Notes: generated from the letters alone by a model not told the origin. Shown: positions 16,316 through 24,478, counted from the first letter of the stretch. The stretch is 29,650 bases of DNA from JBELMB01 sp042088665 (GCA_042088665.1 JBELMB010000052.1:1-29650), one strand, 5' to 3'. Program-made: numbers and translations.

Positions 16316-16547
16316 GCCCCTCGCTTAGCGCGGTTGCGCGGTCTTGTGTAGGGCGCGGCGTGCCGCAAAGCGCAGGATTTCTGGTTGCACGGGCTCTCGT
16401 GACGGGGCCTGCTGCCCTTGCGCGCCGGATATGGCATCTCGCAGGTGGTTTCAGACGGACCCGATCGGCCATCCAGATGACGGATCTGGTTGGCAGCCCA
16501 ATCTGTTCCGGTCTGTTCCAGTCTGTCCCGTGCTGACACCGATGCGT

Positions 16548-17462
16548 TCAGGCGTCGCGTTCGAAAGCCTTCAGAACGGCATCCGTGTGGGTGTAGAGCA
16601 CGCCGTGCCCGGCGTCGTCCACGACCACGTGGTCAACGGATCGGTTCCACTGGGTCAATTGCCCCAGCGCCCGCAGCGGTATGATGGCATCGCCCCGCCC
16701 CCAGATCGCCGTGACCGGCAGGCCCGCCGTGGCCAGCGCGCGGTGTTGTCTTTCCATCGGGCGGCGCAAGGTGCCCCGCAGCGAGGACAGCACAGAGCGC
16801 AAGTAACCGCGCCGCGTCAACTCCTGCATCTGGAGATCGCCGATCCCGTCAACGCTGCCGGGCAGATCGCGCTCGGCGTTGACGCCTTCTGCCATGCGGC
16901 GGGGAAACCGAATGTGAAAGGCCCAGTCGCCCAGCAGGGGCCATTCGGTGTTCCACCGTGCAAGACGGCCAAGGTTGTGCCCCATGCCAGCCGGCGCAAT
17001 CAGCACAAGGCGCGAGACGCGATCCGCGGAGTGTGCGGCAAAGGCCGTGGCGATGGTGCCGCCCATGGAATAGCCCAGCAGCGTGACCTTTTGGGTGATG
17101 TCTTCGTGCGCCAGCAGGTCCTCCAACTGGCGGCAAAACACGCCGGGAGTCTGCAACCCGTATGGGGCAGAGGAATGACCGCGCCCATAGAGATCATAGA
17201 TCAGAACACGGTACCCCCGTGCTGCGAGGCGTGGCGCAAGACCCAGCCAGACAAAGGAAGGCGTGGTCAGGCCATGCACACAGACCACGACGGGTCCGTT
17301 TTCTGGCCCGAACCAGTCAAAATGGGTCCAGCCGCGGGACAGGCGCGCCATGCGACCGGGGGCCGTGGCCCGCGCCTTTGCCGTGCGTTGCATGCGGCGC
17401 AGTTCCCGAATGCCGGGCAAACCCGCAAGGATCAGCCCTGCAACGGACCACAGCAGGGTCAT
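16548..17462 (-). CDS. alpha/beta fold hydrolase
   Basis: A 304-aa alpha/beta hydrolase with a hydrophobic N-terminus (about residues 3-18) that could be an uncleaved membrane anchor. VVVCVHGLTTPSFVW gives the oxyanion HG motif, GYSMGG the nucleophile elbow (S132), AIWGRGDAIIP the region of the acid (Asp), and DDAGHGVLY the catalytic His. Substrate unknown; such proteins include esterases, lipases and epoxide or haloalkane hydrolases. It is the last gene of a minus-strand cluster and starts 12 bp after the HAD gene stop, so co-transcription is likely. No ribosome-binding site of note. Confidence 0.85.
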   Translation of the reverse strand: MTLLWSVAGLILAGLPGIRELRRMQRTAKARATAPGRMARLSRGWTHFDWFGPENGPVVVCVHGLTTPSFVWLGLAPRLAARGYRVLIYDLYGRGHSSAPYGLQTPGVFCRQLEDLLAHEDITQKVTLLGYSMGGTIATAFAAHSADRVSRLVLIAPAGMGHNLGRLARWNTEWPLLGDWAFHIRFPRRMAEGVNAERDLPGSVDGIGDLQMQELTRRGYLRSVLSSLRGTLRRPMERQHRALATAGLPVTAIWGRGDAIIPLRALGQLTQWNRSVDHVVVDDAGHGVLYTHTDAVLKAFERDA

Positions 17463-17474
17463 GAGCGGCCCGCG

Positions 17475-18092
17475 TCAGACCGCGGCATCGGCAGGCAACA
17501 GGCCATGTGACACAAGGCAATCGGCCCAGCCCTGCGGCGACTGGAACAGATGCGTCTGCCATCCCCGCGCCGCGGCGGCCTCGATGTTTTCGAGGCGGTC
17601 ATCGGCAAAGAGCAATGTCTCCGGTGGCAGGCCGCAATCCGATTCGACCATCTCGTAGATGCGCGGATCGGGTTTGGTCACGCCCATATGCCCGGACACA
17701 TGGGCCTTTGTGAATTCGGTCAGAAACGGGTAGACCGGCGTTGCGATGTCCCATGTCCCGATGCCAAAATTCGTGAGCGCAAGGGTCGTGACCCCACGCG
17801 CGTTCAGCGCCCGCAACAGGCGCACGGACTGCGGGATCTCCGGTTTTGCCATCTCAAGCCAGTCATCGTGCCAAAGGCGGATTTCGTCTCGCCACTGGGG
17901 ATATTGATCTGCGCAGGCATAGACGGTGTCGCGGAACGGTGCGCCGCGGTCGACGGCATCGTTCATGGCATGCAGGTCGACTTCGGCAAACATCGCCTTG
18001 CGGCGCTCGACCCCGATCTTTGGATCGTAGTACCGTTCGGGTTGCCATTCGATGAGCACATTGCCCACGTCAAAGATCACCGCCTGTATCAT
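17475..18092 (-). CDS. HAD-IA family hydrolase (YihX-like)
   Basis: A 205-aa haloacid-dehalogenase-superfamily phosphatase. Motif I is FDVGNVLIEW with nucleophile D8; the second acidic position is Gly, the DxGN variant seen in E. coli YihX (alpha-glucose-1-phosphate phosphatase). Motif II is ALTNFG, motif III TKPDPRIYE with the Lys, and motif IV LFADDRLENIEAA. The cap segment is the alpha-helical C1 type. Substrate specificity cannot be read. The start codon overlaps the stop of the upstream YaiI-family gene in ATGA, showing translational coupling. Confidence 0.88.
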   Translation of the reverse strand: MIQAVIFDVGNVLIEWQPERYYDPKIGVERRKAMFAEVDLHAMNDAVDRGAPFRDTVYACADQYPQWRDEIRLWHDDWLEMAKPEIPQSVRLLRALNARGVTTLALTNFGIGTWDIATPVYPFLTEFTKAHVSGHMGVTKPDPRIYEMVESDCGLPPETLLFADDRLENIEAAAARGWQTHLFQSPQGWADCLVSHGLLPADAAV

Positions 18093-18547
18093 CTCGCCTC
18101 CTTTGCCGCGGCGCGCAGGCTGCGGTCCAATGCATCAAGGAAACGGCTGCGGTCCGCCTTTGTAAAGCCCTTGCCGCTGCCTTGTCGAAAGGGGTCGGCG
18201 GCGCGCAGGTCTGCCATCAGATCGCGTGTGGCCAGCTGCGCGCCGATGTTGGCCTGCGTCAACGCAGAGCCGTCCGGGCGCAACACATGGGCTCCGGTTT
18301 CGACACAGCGCGCGGCCAGCGGAATGTCGTTGGTGACAACCACATCGCCGCGGCCTGCGCGCTCTGCGATCCATTTGTCGGCCTCGTCCGCGCCTTCGGA
18401 AACGATCACCAGTTGCACCAGTGGGTTGCGCGGCGGGCGCAGGCCACCGTTGGCGACGAGGATCATCTGCACCTTTTGCCGGGTTGCCACGCGCTCTGCC
18501 TCGTCCTTGACCGGACAGGCATCGGCATCGATGTAAAGCGTTGTCAC
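18089..18547 (-). CDS. YaiI/YqxD family protein (DUF188)
   Basis: A 152-aa protein of the UPF0178 (YaiI/YqxD) family, the same length as E. coli YaiI. It has the signature YIDADACPVK near the N-terminus, then ILVANGGLRPP, VSEGADEADKWI, DVVVTNDIPLAARC and DLRAADPFRQGSGKGFTKADRSRFL. The family has a PIN/FEN-like fold and is suspected to be a nuclease, but no function is proven. The start is a GTG at 18547, fixed by family length; GGAGGT overlaps it, which is unusually close. It lies 22 bp after the fghA stop and overlaps the HAD gene by 4 bp. Confidence 0.9.
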   Translation of the reverse strand: MTTLYIDADACPVKDEAERVATRQKVQMILVANGGLRPPRNPLVQLVIVSEGADEADKWIAERAGRGDVVVTNDIPLAARCVETGAHVLRPDGSALTQANIGAQLATRDLMADLRAADPFRQGSGKGFTKADRSRFLDALDRSLRAAAKEAR

Positions 18548-18569
18548 CTCCGGGCGCCGCGTGACAGGC

Positions 18570-19400
18570 CTAGCCTGCCAGCGCCTCTGCATGAAAGCGC
18601 ATGTGGTCTTCCATGAAGCTCGCCACGAAGAAGTAGCTGTGGTCATAGCCTTTCTGCATACGGAAAACGCCATCCTGACGGCGCGCCATCATGGCCTGTG
18701 CCAGTGCTTCGGGCTTCAACAGGTCAAGGAACTGATCGCTCGCGCCCTGGTCGATCAGCACGGACCCGTCAAATCCCTCTGCCGTCATCTGCAGGGTGGC
18801 ATCATGCGCGGCCCAAAGCGTTTCGTCCGCCCCGATATAGGCGGACAACTGTTTGCGGCCCCAGTCAGATGCGGTCGGGTTGGCAATCGGCGCAAAGGCC
18901 GAGACAGAGGCAAAGCGTCCGGGCAGGCCCATGGCGAGCGTCAGCGCGCCGTGCCCGCCCATGGAATGCCCGGTGATCGCCTGCCGGTCCATGTCCAGGG
19001 CAAACTCTGCCCCGAGCAGCGCGGGCAGCTCTTCGGCGATGTAGTCCCACATGCGGAAATGCGGTGCCCATGGATCCTGGGTGGCATTGACGTAGAAACC
19101 GGCGCCCTGACCCAGATCATAGGCCTCGTCGTTGGCCACGCCCTCGCCGCGGGGCGATGTGTCGGGAAAGACCACGGCGATGCCTTCTTCGGCGGCCCAG
19201 GCCTGTGCCCCGGCCTTTGTCATGGCGTTTTCATGGGTGCAGGTCAGCCCCGAGAGATACCAGAGCAGCGGCACCGGGCCGTTTTCGGCGGCGGGGGGCA
19301 AATACAGGCCGAAGGTCATGTCGCAGGCGCAGGTTTCAGAGGTGTGGGTGTGGACGCCCTGCACGCCGCCAAAGCAGGCGTTTTCGGAATTGGTTTGCAT
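18570..19400 (-). CDS. fghA: S-formylglutathione hydrolase
   Basis: FghA hydrolyses S-formylglutathione to formate and GSH, the second step of glutathione-dependent formaldehyde detoxification. The 276-aa protein shows LLWYLSGLTCTHEN (oxyanion region, with the conserved Cys), FPDTSPRGEGV and GHSMGGHGAL with nucleophile S146. DLGQGAGFYVNATQDPW is diagnostic of the esterase D/FghA family. The ATG at 19400 follows GAGAGA; a TTG at 19412 would add four residues. It appears to be the first gene of a tight minus-strand cluster with the YaiI-family, HAD and hydrolase genes. The enzyme producing its substrate is encoded at 2827-3939, not adjacent. Confidence 0.95.
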   Translation of the reverse strand: MQTNSENACFGGVQGVHTHTSETCACDMTFGLYLPPAAENGPVPLLWYLSGLTCTHENAMTKAGAQAWAAEEGIAVVFPDTSPRGEGVANDEAYDLGQGAGFYVNATQDPWAPHFRMWDYIAEELPALLGAEFALDMDRQAITGHSMGGHGALTLAMGLPGRFASVSAFAPIANPTASDWGRKQLSAYIGADETLWAAHDATLQMTAEGFDGSVLIDQGASDQFLDLLKPEALAQAMMARRQDGVFRMQKGYDHSYFFVASFMEDHMRFHAEALAG

Positions 19401-19618
19401 GGTCTCTCTCAATACAGGGCCGGGCGCATGGTGCGCGGCGGGATCCCTGTCTGTGTATCGGGGCGGCTGCGCGCTGGCAACGCGTGTGGTCGGGCCGCGA
19501 TGGATCGCAGACTGCTGATTCGAGACCGTGCAGCGTCAGGACGGCCGCTGCTAGCGCGCGGTCTTTCGGCCGGTGACCGAGCAAGCGCCTCGGACCGCGC
19601 GGTGACTGGCGTTTGTGC

Positions 19619-20263
19619 TCAGGCCTTTGCGCCGTACCGCGCCATGAAGGTTTTCACCGCGCCGTCGACCACGCGGTCTATCTCTGCTCTCGAGAATTCG
19701 GATTGCAGGCCAAAGATGGTCTTGGGCCAGAGATCAGCCTTGCACAGTTCGGAAAACTGGTCGGCGGCAAGGCTCATGTCGTCTATGATGACTTCGCCGC
19801 GGGCTGCGGCGGTTTCGAGATAGCCGCTCAGTGCCTTGCGCGCGATCATCGGTCCGCTTTGGTAGAATTGGCGGCCAAGTTCCGGAAATCGGTCCGCTTC
19901 GGCAACGCAAATGCGAAAGATCCGCTGACCCATGTCCGACAAGATGAACTCAAGGATCTTGCGCCCGGCATCGCGTAGAACCACGTCGGGGGGTTGGCTG
20001 ACATCGACGCAGACGAGCGCCTCATCGGCGTGACGACAGCATTGCGCCGAGGCGACCTCAAGGAACAGCAGCCGCTTGTCCGGGAAATAGCTGTACAGCG
20101 TCGCCTTGGACACGCCGGCCTGACGGGCGATATCGTCGACAGAGGCGCCTTCGAAGCCGTCCCGCAGAAAGACTTCTTGTGCCCCGGCGACCACCTGATC
20201 AAACTTGCGCCCTTTGCGCACGTCCTGGCTTCGCGGTGTGTCGACCATGGTCTGTGCGGGCAT
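19619..20263 (-). CDS. TetR/AcrR family transcriptional regulator
   Basis: A 214-aa TetR-type repressor. The N-terminal helix-turn-helix is clear (about residues 27-70: GAQEVFLRDGFEGASVDDIA then GVSKATLYSYFPDKRLLFLEV). The C-terminal ligand domain, with RIFRICVAEADRFPELGRQFYQ, resembles the AefR-like type. Ligand and targets are unknown. The ATG at 20263 has GGAGA eight bases upstream and a good promoter. The gene stands about 220 bp upstream of fghA on the same strand, so regulation of the fghA cluster is possible but not shown. No divergent efflux pump, the usual TetR partner, is adjacent. Confidence 0.9.
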   Translation of the reverse strand: MPAQTMVDTPRSQDVRKGRKFDQVVAGAQEVFLRDGFEGASVDDIARQAGVSKATLYSYFPDKRLLFLEVASAQCCRHADEALVCVDVSQPPDVVLRDAGRKILEFILSDMGQRIFRICVAEADRFPELGRQFYQSGPMIARKALSGYLETAAARGEVIIDDMSLAADQFSELCKADLWPKTIFGLQSEFSRAEIDRVVDGAVKTFMARYGAKA

Positions 20264-20288
20264 GCGGCTTCTCCAAACGTCAGGCCCG

Positions 20289-20318
20289 TATATAAACAGT
20301 TGGGTTCAGTTCGGGCAA
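20289..20318 (-). promoter_or_regulatory. sigma70-like promoter of the TetR gene
   Basis: On the minus strand TTGCCC (20313-20318) and TATATA (20289-20294) are 18 bp apart, 26 bp upstream of the TetR start codon. Confidence 0.45.
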
Positions 20319-20427
20319 GCCATGCTGCCAAGAGCGTCCTGTGCGGGGAACGACAGGGGTCTGCGGCCGCTTGGTCGTAAGTTGGTCCCCGGGCGGAGCG
20401 CGCCCCTCGGTGGCCAAGTTTTTATGG

Positions 20428-20592
20428 TCAGTTGCACGTCGCGGTGGCCGTGGCAACGCAGCCTTGTGTCGTGATGCTGGGCTGTGGCGATGGCGCGGGG
20501 AAATTGAAATCAGGCAGGAACGCGGGGCCGACATTGGCAAATGACGGGGCTGCGGCGAGGGACAGGACGAGGACTGCGACGATCCGGGTCAT
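20428..20592 (-). CDS. small exported protein, 54 aa
   Basis: A 54-aa ORF starting MTRIVAVLVLSLAAAPSFA. The first 19 residues are a textbook Sec signal peptide (Arg, hydrophobic core, cleavage at SFA-N). The mature part is only about 35 residues, Pro/Thr/Phe-rich (VGPAFLPDFNFPAPSPQP), with two cysteines near the end (GCVATATATCN) that could form a disulfide. AAAGGA lies eight bases before the ATG. A perfect TTAA-N7-TTAA site lies 50-64 bp upstream. I do not recognise a family. The combination of ribosome-binding site, signal peptide and regulatory site makes a real gene likely despite its size. Confidence 0.65.
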   Translation of the reverse strand: MTRIVAVLVLSLAAAPSFANVGPAFLPDFNFPAPSPQPSITTQGCVATATATCN

Positions 20593-20641
20593 GGGTGGTT
20601 CCTTTATTCATGAACTGAACGGAGTAGTTTATTTTGCGGTC

Positions 20642-20657
20642 TTAACGTTTCGTTAAC
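20642..20657. promoter_or_regulatory. CtrA-like binding site (TTAA-N7-TTAAC)
   Basis: TTAA (20642-20645), seven bases, then TTAAC (20653-20657) match the full CtrA consensus on the plus strand. The element is also a perfect inverted repeat, TTAACG-TTT-CGTTAA. It lies 50 bp upstream of the small exported protein and 95 bp upstream of mbfA, so either could be the target. Confidence 0.6.
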
Positions 20658-20726
20658 AAGTTCAAAGTGACGCAACGGCATATGAACTCAAGACGGGCAT
20701 TCCATACCCGCGCATTATCTTTTACA

Positions 20727-20741
20727 TTAGAACTATTCTAA
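20727..20741 (+). promoter_or_regulatory. Irr-type iron control element (ICE-like) upstream of mbfA
   Basis: TTAGAACTATTCTAA is a perfect inverted repeat (6-bp arms, 3-bp spacer) matching, from memory, the iron control element bound by Irr in Alphaproteobacteria. It overlaps the ribosome-binding site of mbfA, a gene known to be Irr-repressed in Bradyrhizobium and Agrobacterium. Binding here is inferred. Confidence 0.65.
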
Positions 20742-20751
20742 GGAGGGTGGC

Positions 20752-21726
20752 ATGCGCTATTCACTACACCGCCGACGTTTCAAAGACCTTACCGAACAAG
20801 AGGTCCTTGCCCTCGCGATCTCTGCCGAGGAAGATGACGCGCGCATCTATCGCAGCTTTGCGCATAAGCTTCGGGAGGATTTTCCCGACACGGCCAAAAT
20901 CTTTGACGGGATGGCGCAAGAGGAAGACACGCATCGGCGTAACCTGATCGCCTTGCACCAACGTCGTTTTGGCGACGTGATTCCGCTTATCCGCAGAGAG
21001 CACGTGGCGGGATTCTATGCCCGAAAACCTGTGTGGTTGATGGAAGGGCTGACGCTGGACCAGATCCGGCAAGAGGCGGCCTCGATGGAGCAGGACGCTG
21101 CGCGGTTCTATTTGCAGGCGGCGCAGATGACCATGGATGCGGACACCCGGACGTTGTTGGGCGATCTCGCAGCCATCGAAGCCGGGCATCAGGACATGGC
21201 CCATCAACTGGAGCAGACGCATCTGGATGATGACACTCGCGAAAAGGAAGATGACAACGCGCGGCGTCAGTTCGTTCTGACCTGGGTGCAGCCTGGGCTG
21301 GCGGGGTTGATGGATGGGTCCGTCTCGACGCTTGCGCCGATCTTTGCCGTGGCATTTGCCACGCAGGACACATGGACGACGTTCCTCGTGGGGTTGGCGG
21401 CCTCTGTCGGGGCCGGCATCTCCATGGGGTTCACGGAGGCCGCGTCGGACGATGGGCAACTGTCGGGACGGGGCTCTCCGGTGAAGCGCGGCGTGGCGTC
21501 GGGCGTGATGACCACGGTTGGCGGGCTTGGCCATGCGTTGCCTTACCTGATTCCGGATTTCTGGACCGCCACCGTCATCGCCATTCTGGTGGTCTTTGTG
21601 GAGCTATGGGCGATTGCCTGGATCCAGAGCCGCTATATGGACACGCCGTTCTGGCGCGCGACGTTCCAGGTGGTGCTGGGGGGCGCGCTGGTCTTTGGGG
21701 CGGGGGCGCTGATCGGATCCGGCTGA
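20752..21726 (+). CDS. mbfA: membrane-bound ferritin MbfA (ferritin-like plus VIT1 domains)
   Basis: A 324-aa protein with a cytoplasmic ferritin-like (erythrin-vacuolar iron transport) domain at about residues 1-165 and a VIT1-like membrane domain at about 170-324. The ferritin half carries Glu/His pairs for a di-iron site: ISAEEDDARIYR, AQEEDTHRRN, MEQDAARFYLQAA and IEAGHQDMAHQLE. The membrane half has several segments, including GLAGLMDGSVSTLAPIFAVAF and GISMGFTEAASDDG. In Bradyrhizobium and Agrobacterium MbfA exports iron and protects from iron and hydrogen peroxide stress. AAGGAGG precedes the ATG, partly inside an Irr-type palindrome, so Irr may block transcription when iron is low. Fusion and length are normal for MbfA. 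Confidence 0.92.
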   Translation: MRYSLHRRRFKDLTEQEVLALAISAEEDDARIYRSFAHKLREDFPDTAKIFDGMAQEEDTHRRNLIALHQRRFGDVIPLIRREHVAGFYARKPVWLMEGLTLDQIRQEAASMEQDAARFYLQAAQMTMDADTRTLLGDLAAIEAGHQDMAHQLEQTHLDDDTREKEDDNARRQFVLTWVQPGLAGLMDGSVSTLAPIFAVAFATQDTWTTFLVGLAASVGAGISMGFTEAASDDGQLSGRGSPVKRGVASGVMTTVGGLGHALPYLIPDFWTATVIAILVVFVELWAIAWIQSRYMDTPFWRATFQVVLGGALVFGAGALIGSG

Positions 21727-21765
21727 CCCCAAGGCCCTGTCGTGGGACAACGGGTGACGCTCTGC

Positions 21766-21783
21766 CCGCCGGTTTCCCGGCGG
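21766..21783 (+). terminator. hairpin after mbfA, weak terminator candidate
   Basis: CCGCCGG (21766-21772) and CCGGCGG (21777-21783) form a perfect 7-bp stem with a TTTC loop 40 bp after the mbfA stop. No T tract follows, so termination is uncertain. Confidence 0.35.
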
Positions 21784-21908
21784 ACACTCGCCCCACGCGC
21801 CGTCCCTCCTTCCCCGTTCCACCCTTGTTTCTGGTATACCATTGAGACTTGCCCCGCCGGGGGCCGTTCGATATGCGATGACAAACCTATTTCGGGAGGG
21901 AAAAAGCC

Positions 21909-23642
21909 GTGCTCAAGCGTCCGTTCGACAAAACCAAATTGCCCAGCCGCCATGTCACAGTAGGGCCGGAGCGGGCGCCGCACCGCTCTTTCCTTTATGC
22001 GATGGGGTTGACCGAGGATGAGATCAACCAGCCTCTGGTCGGTGTCGCCACCTGCTGGAACGAAGCGGCCCCTTGCAACATCGCGCTGAACCGTCAGGCG
22101 CAGGCCGTGAAGCTGGGCGTCAAAGAGGCCTCTGGCACGCCGCGGGAATTCACCACCATCACGGTCACCGACGGTATCGCCATGGGCCACGAGGGGATGC
22201 GCGCGTCGCTGGCGTCCCGCGAGGCCATCGCGGACACGGTTGAGCTTACCATGCGCGGTCATTGCTACGACGCCATCGTCGGGCTGGCGGGCTGTGACAA
22301 GTCGTTGCCGGGCATGATGATGTCCATGGTGCGTCTGAACGTGCCCTCGGTCTTTATCTACGGCGGATCGATCATGCCGGGCCGGTTCAAGGGCCGTGAC
22401 GTGACCGTTCAGGATGTGTTTGAAGCGGTGGGCAAGCACCAGGCGGGGGCCAACTCTGACGAGGAGCTGCGCGCGCTTGAAAAGGTGGCCTGTCCCTCTG
22501 CCGGCGCCTGTGGCGGCCAGTTCACTGCCAACACCATGGCCTGCGTGTCCGAGGCCATCGGCCTTGCGCTGATGAACTCCGCCGGGGCGCCCGCGCCTTA
22601 TGAGAGCCGCGACCAGTATGGAACCGCCTCCGGCATTGCCGTGATGCACCTGCTGGAGCAGAACATCCGCGCCCGTGACATCGTCACCCGCAAGTCGCTG
22701 GAAAACGCCGCGCGAGTCGTGGCCTGCACCGGTGGGTCGACCAATGCCGGTCTGCACCTGCCTGCGATTGCCCATGAGGCCGGGCTGGAATTCTTCCTCG
22801 ACGATGTCTGCGAAATCTTCCGCGATACGCCCTATTTCGTCGACCTCAAGCCGGGCGGCAACTACGTGGCCAAGGACCTCTACGAGGTCGGTGGCGTGCC
22901 TGTCGTGATGAAGGAGTTGCGCCGCGCCGGTCTGATCCACGAGGAGTGCATGACCGCCTCGGGCCGTCCGATTGGCGAAGAGCTTGACCTGATCGAGCGT
23001 GAGGCCGATGGCAAGGTCATCTACCCCGTGGACAAGCCGATCACTGCCACTGGCGGTGTTGTCGGCCTGAAGGGCAACCTTGCCCCGCAAGGCGCCATCG
23101 TCAAAGTTGCGGGCATCGCGCCGGAAGACCAGGTCTTTACCGGCCCTGCGCGGGTGTTCGAATGCGAAGAAGACGCCTTCGAGGCCGTGAAGCAGCGGGC
23201 CTACAAGGAAGGTGAGGTCATCGTGATCCGCAACGAGGGCCCCGCTGGCGGCCCAGGCATGCGCGAAATGCTGGCCACCACCGCGGCGCTGTCCGGTCAG
23301 GGCATGGGCAAGAAGGTCGCGTTGATCACCGATGGTCGCTTCTCTGGTGCGACGCGCGGCTTCTGCGTGGGCCATGTCGGACCCGAAGCGGCGCATTGCG
23401 GGCCGATCGCGCTGGTGCAGGACGGTGACCAGATCACGATTGACGCGATCACCGGAGCGCTTTCCGTCGATCTGAGCGAGGAGGAACTGGCAGCCCGCAA
23501 GGACGCCTGGGCCGGTCCGCGCGATACGATCTATGCCTCTGGCTCGCTCTGGAAGTATGCGCAGCTTGTGGGCGAGACCTACAAGGGTGCTGTCACGCAT
23601 CCGGGTGGTCAGGCGGAAAAGCACGTCTACGCGGATCTCTGA
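21909..23642 (+). CDS. ilvD: dihydroxy-acid dehydratase
   Basis: IlvD dehydrates 2,3-dihydroxy-isovalerate and 2,3-dihydroxy-3-methylvalerate in valine, leucine and isoleucine synthesis. The 577-aa protein belongs to the IlvD/EDD family. Three cysteines suited to an iron-sulfur cluster are C56 (EAAPCN), C129 (AGCDKS) and C201 (GACGGQFTANTM). TDGRFSGATRGFCVGHVGPEA is the C-terminal family signature. The start is a GTG at 21909 (MLKRPFDKTKLPSR) with GGGAGG upstream at 21894-21898. Related sugar-acid dehydratases exist, but the motifs and length favour the branched-chain enzyme. A lipoprotein gene begins 4 bp after the stop and is probably co-transcribed. Confidence 0.95.
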   Translation: MLKRPFDKTKLPSRHVTVGPERAPHRSFLYAMGLTEDEINQPLVGVATCWNEAAPCNIALNRQAQAVKLGVKEASGTPREFTTITVTDGIAMGHEGMRASLASREAIADTVELTMRGHCYDAIVGLAGCDKSLPGMMMSMVRLNVPSVFIYGGSIMPGRFKGRDVTVQDVFEAVGKHQAGANSDEELRALEKVACPSAGACGGQFTANTMACVSEAIGLALMNSAGAPAPYESRDQYGTASGIAVMHLLEQNIRARDIVTRKSLENAARVVACTGGSTNAGLHLPAIAHEAGLEFFLDDVCEIFRDTPYFVDLKPGGNYVAKDLYEVGGVPVVMKELRRAGLIHEECMTASGRPIGEELDLIEREADGKVIYPVDKPITATGGVVGLKGNLAPQGAIVKVAGIAPEDQVFTGPARVFECEEDAFEAVKQRAYKEGEVIVIRNEGPAGGPGMREMLATTAALSGQGMGKKVALITDGRFSGATRGFCVGHVGPEAAHCGPIALVQDGDQITIDAITGALSVDLSEEELAARKDAWAGPRDTIYASGSLWKYAQLVGETYKGAVTHPGGQAEKHVYADL

Positions 23643-23646
23643 TCCC

Positions 23647-24339
23647 ATGCGCGCAGGCCTTCTGGCCCTTTCCCTCGTCAGCGCCTGTGCGCTGGCGGGG
23701 TGCAGTGTTCTTCCGCAATCCAATCCGGATGCGGACAAAGACGCTGCGGGCGCTGCGCCCGGTGGTCTTTTTGCGCGTCTTCTGCGCGCGCCTGACACGG
23801 AAGCGGACACGGGCGCGGACGGTGCGGACCCCACATCTGAGCGCGCGCCGACACCCTTGGCGCGGGTGGATCTGGCCGGGGGGGACATCGTTGTCGCCGG
23901 GCCAGAGGGCTATTGCATTGATCCCGAAACCACGCAGACCCGCCGCGGCGCGGGCTTTGCCGTGATCGCCTCCTGCCAGTTGATCTCGCAGGGGCGGACA
24001 GGGCCCAGCGTGCCGCCCGCCGTGGTGACCGTGACGGCAGGCCCGCGCGGCGCCGCGACGGATCTGCCTTCCGGTGCGGTTCTGGCCGAGGCGGCGAACG
24101 CGGTGCTTCTGGACAGCACCCAGCGGGATGGCCTCGTCACCGTCCATCTCGCCAGCCGCGGAGAGCTGCCGCTGGGCGATGGGGACACGCGCTATTGGCG
24201 CGGGGCTTTCTCGGTGAACGGACGTCTGGTGGGGCTGGCGCTATATGTGCCTGAGGGCAGCGCCCTGTCCGGGTCGCGCGGCGAACGCATGCTGAGACAG
24301 GTCACGGAGCAGATCCGCGACCTCAGCCCTGACGGGTAG
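23647..24339 (+). CDS. putative lipoprotein, 230 aa
   Basis: A lipoprotein signal peptide (MRAGLLALSLVSACALAGC) has a good lipobox LAGC with modified Cys19; the next residues SVLP give no inner-membrane retention Asp at +2, so outer-membrane sorting is plausible. An acidic, Asp/Ala-rich spacer (about 25-75) precedes a globular part that starts near LARVDLAGGDIVVAGPEGYC. Two cysteines (GYCIDPETTQ and VIASCQLISQ) might pair. I do not recognise the family. The ATG at 23647 lies 4 bp after the ilvD stop, so translation may be coupled to ilvD. The frame is open farther upstream inside ilvD, but the lipobox fixes this start. Confidence 0.8.
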   Translation: MRAGLLALSLVSACALAGCSVLPQSNPDADKDAAGAAPGGLFARLLRAPDTEADTGADGADPTSERAPTPLARVDLAGGDIVVAGPEGYCIDPETTQTRRGAGFAVIASCQLISQGRTGPSVPPAVVTVTAGPRGAATDLPSGAVLAEAANAVLLDSTQRDGLVTVHLASRGELPLGDGDTRYWRGAFSVNGRLVGLALYVPEGSALSGSRGERMLRQVTEQIRDLSPDG

Positions 24340-24447
24340 GGACAGGCCAAGGGACGCAATCAAAGATGCCGTCACGGCCATCTGACCCGATCCGGGCAGG
24401 GAACCGCGGCGCAATTATCTCATTGTCGTTTATTCAATCCGAAAGGT

Positions 24448-24478
24448 TTGACATATTAGTTTCCGAACCCGAAACAAT
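24448..24478 (+). promoter_or_regulatory. possible promoter upstream of the DUF6478 gene
   Basis: A perfect -35 hexamer TTGACA (24448-24453) lies in an AT-rich stretch 60 bp upstream of the gene. The best -10 candidate, AACAAT, is at a long 19-bp spacing, so the assignment is weak. Confidence 0.35.

Noticed and set aside
16316..16547. Possible gene in the 230-bp gap between zapE and the hydrolase gene
   Set aside because: No frame with a ribosome-binding site or signal peptide; only a short imperfect repeat around GTTCC-GGTCTG is visible.
19401..19618. Possible gene or terminator between the TetR gene and fghA
   Set aside because: GC-rich, no protein-like frame and no convincing hairpin with a T run.
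21633..23888. 751-codon minus-strand open frame opposite ilvD
   Set aside because: Antisense to a certain gene, with biased His/Arg/Ala content and no motif.
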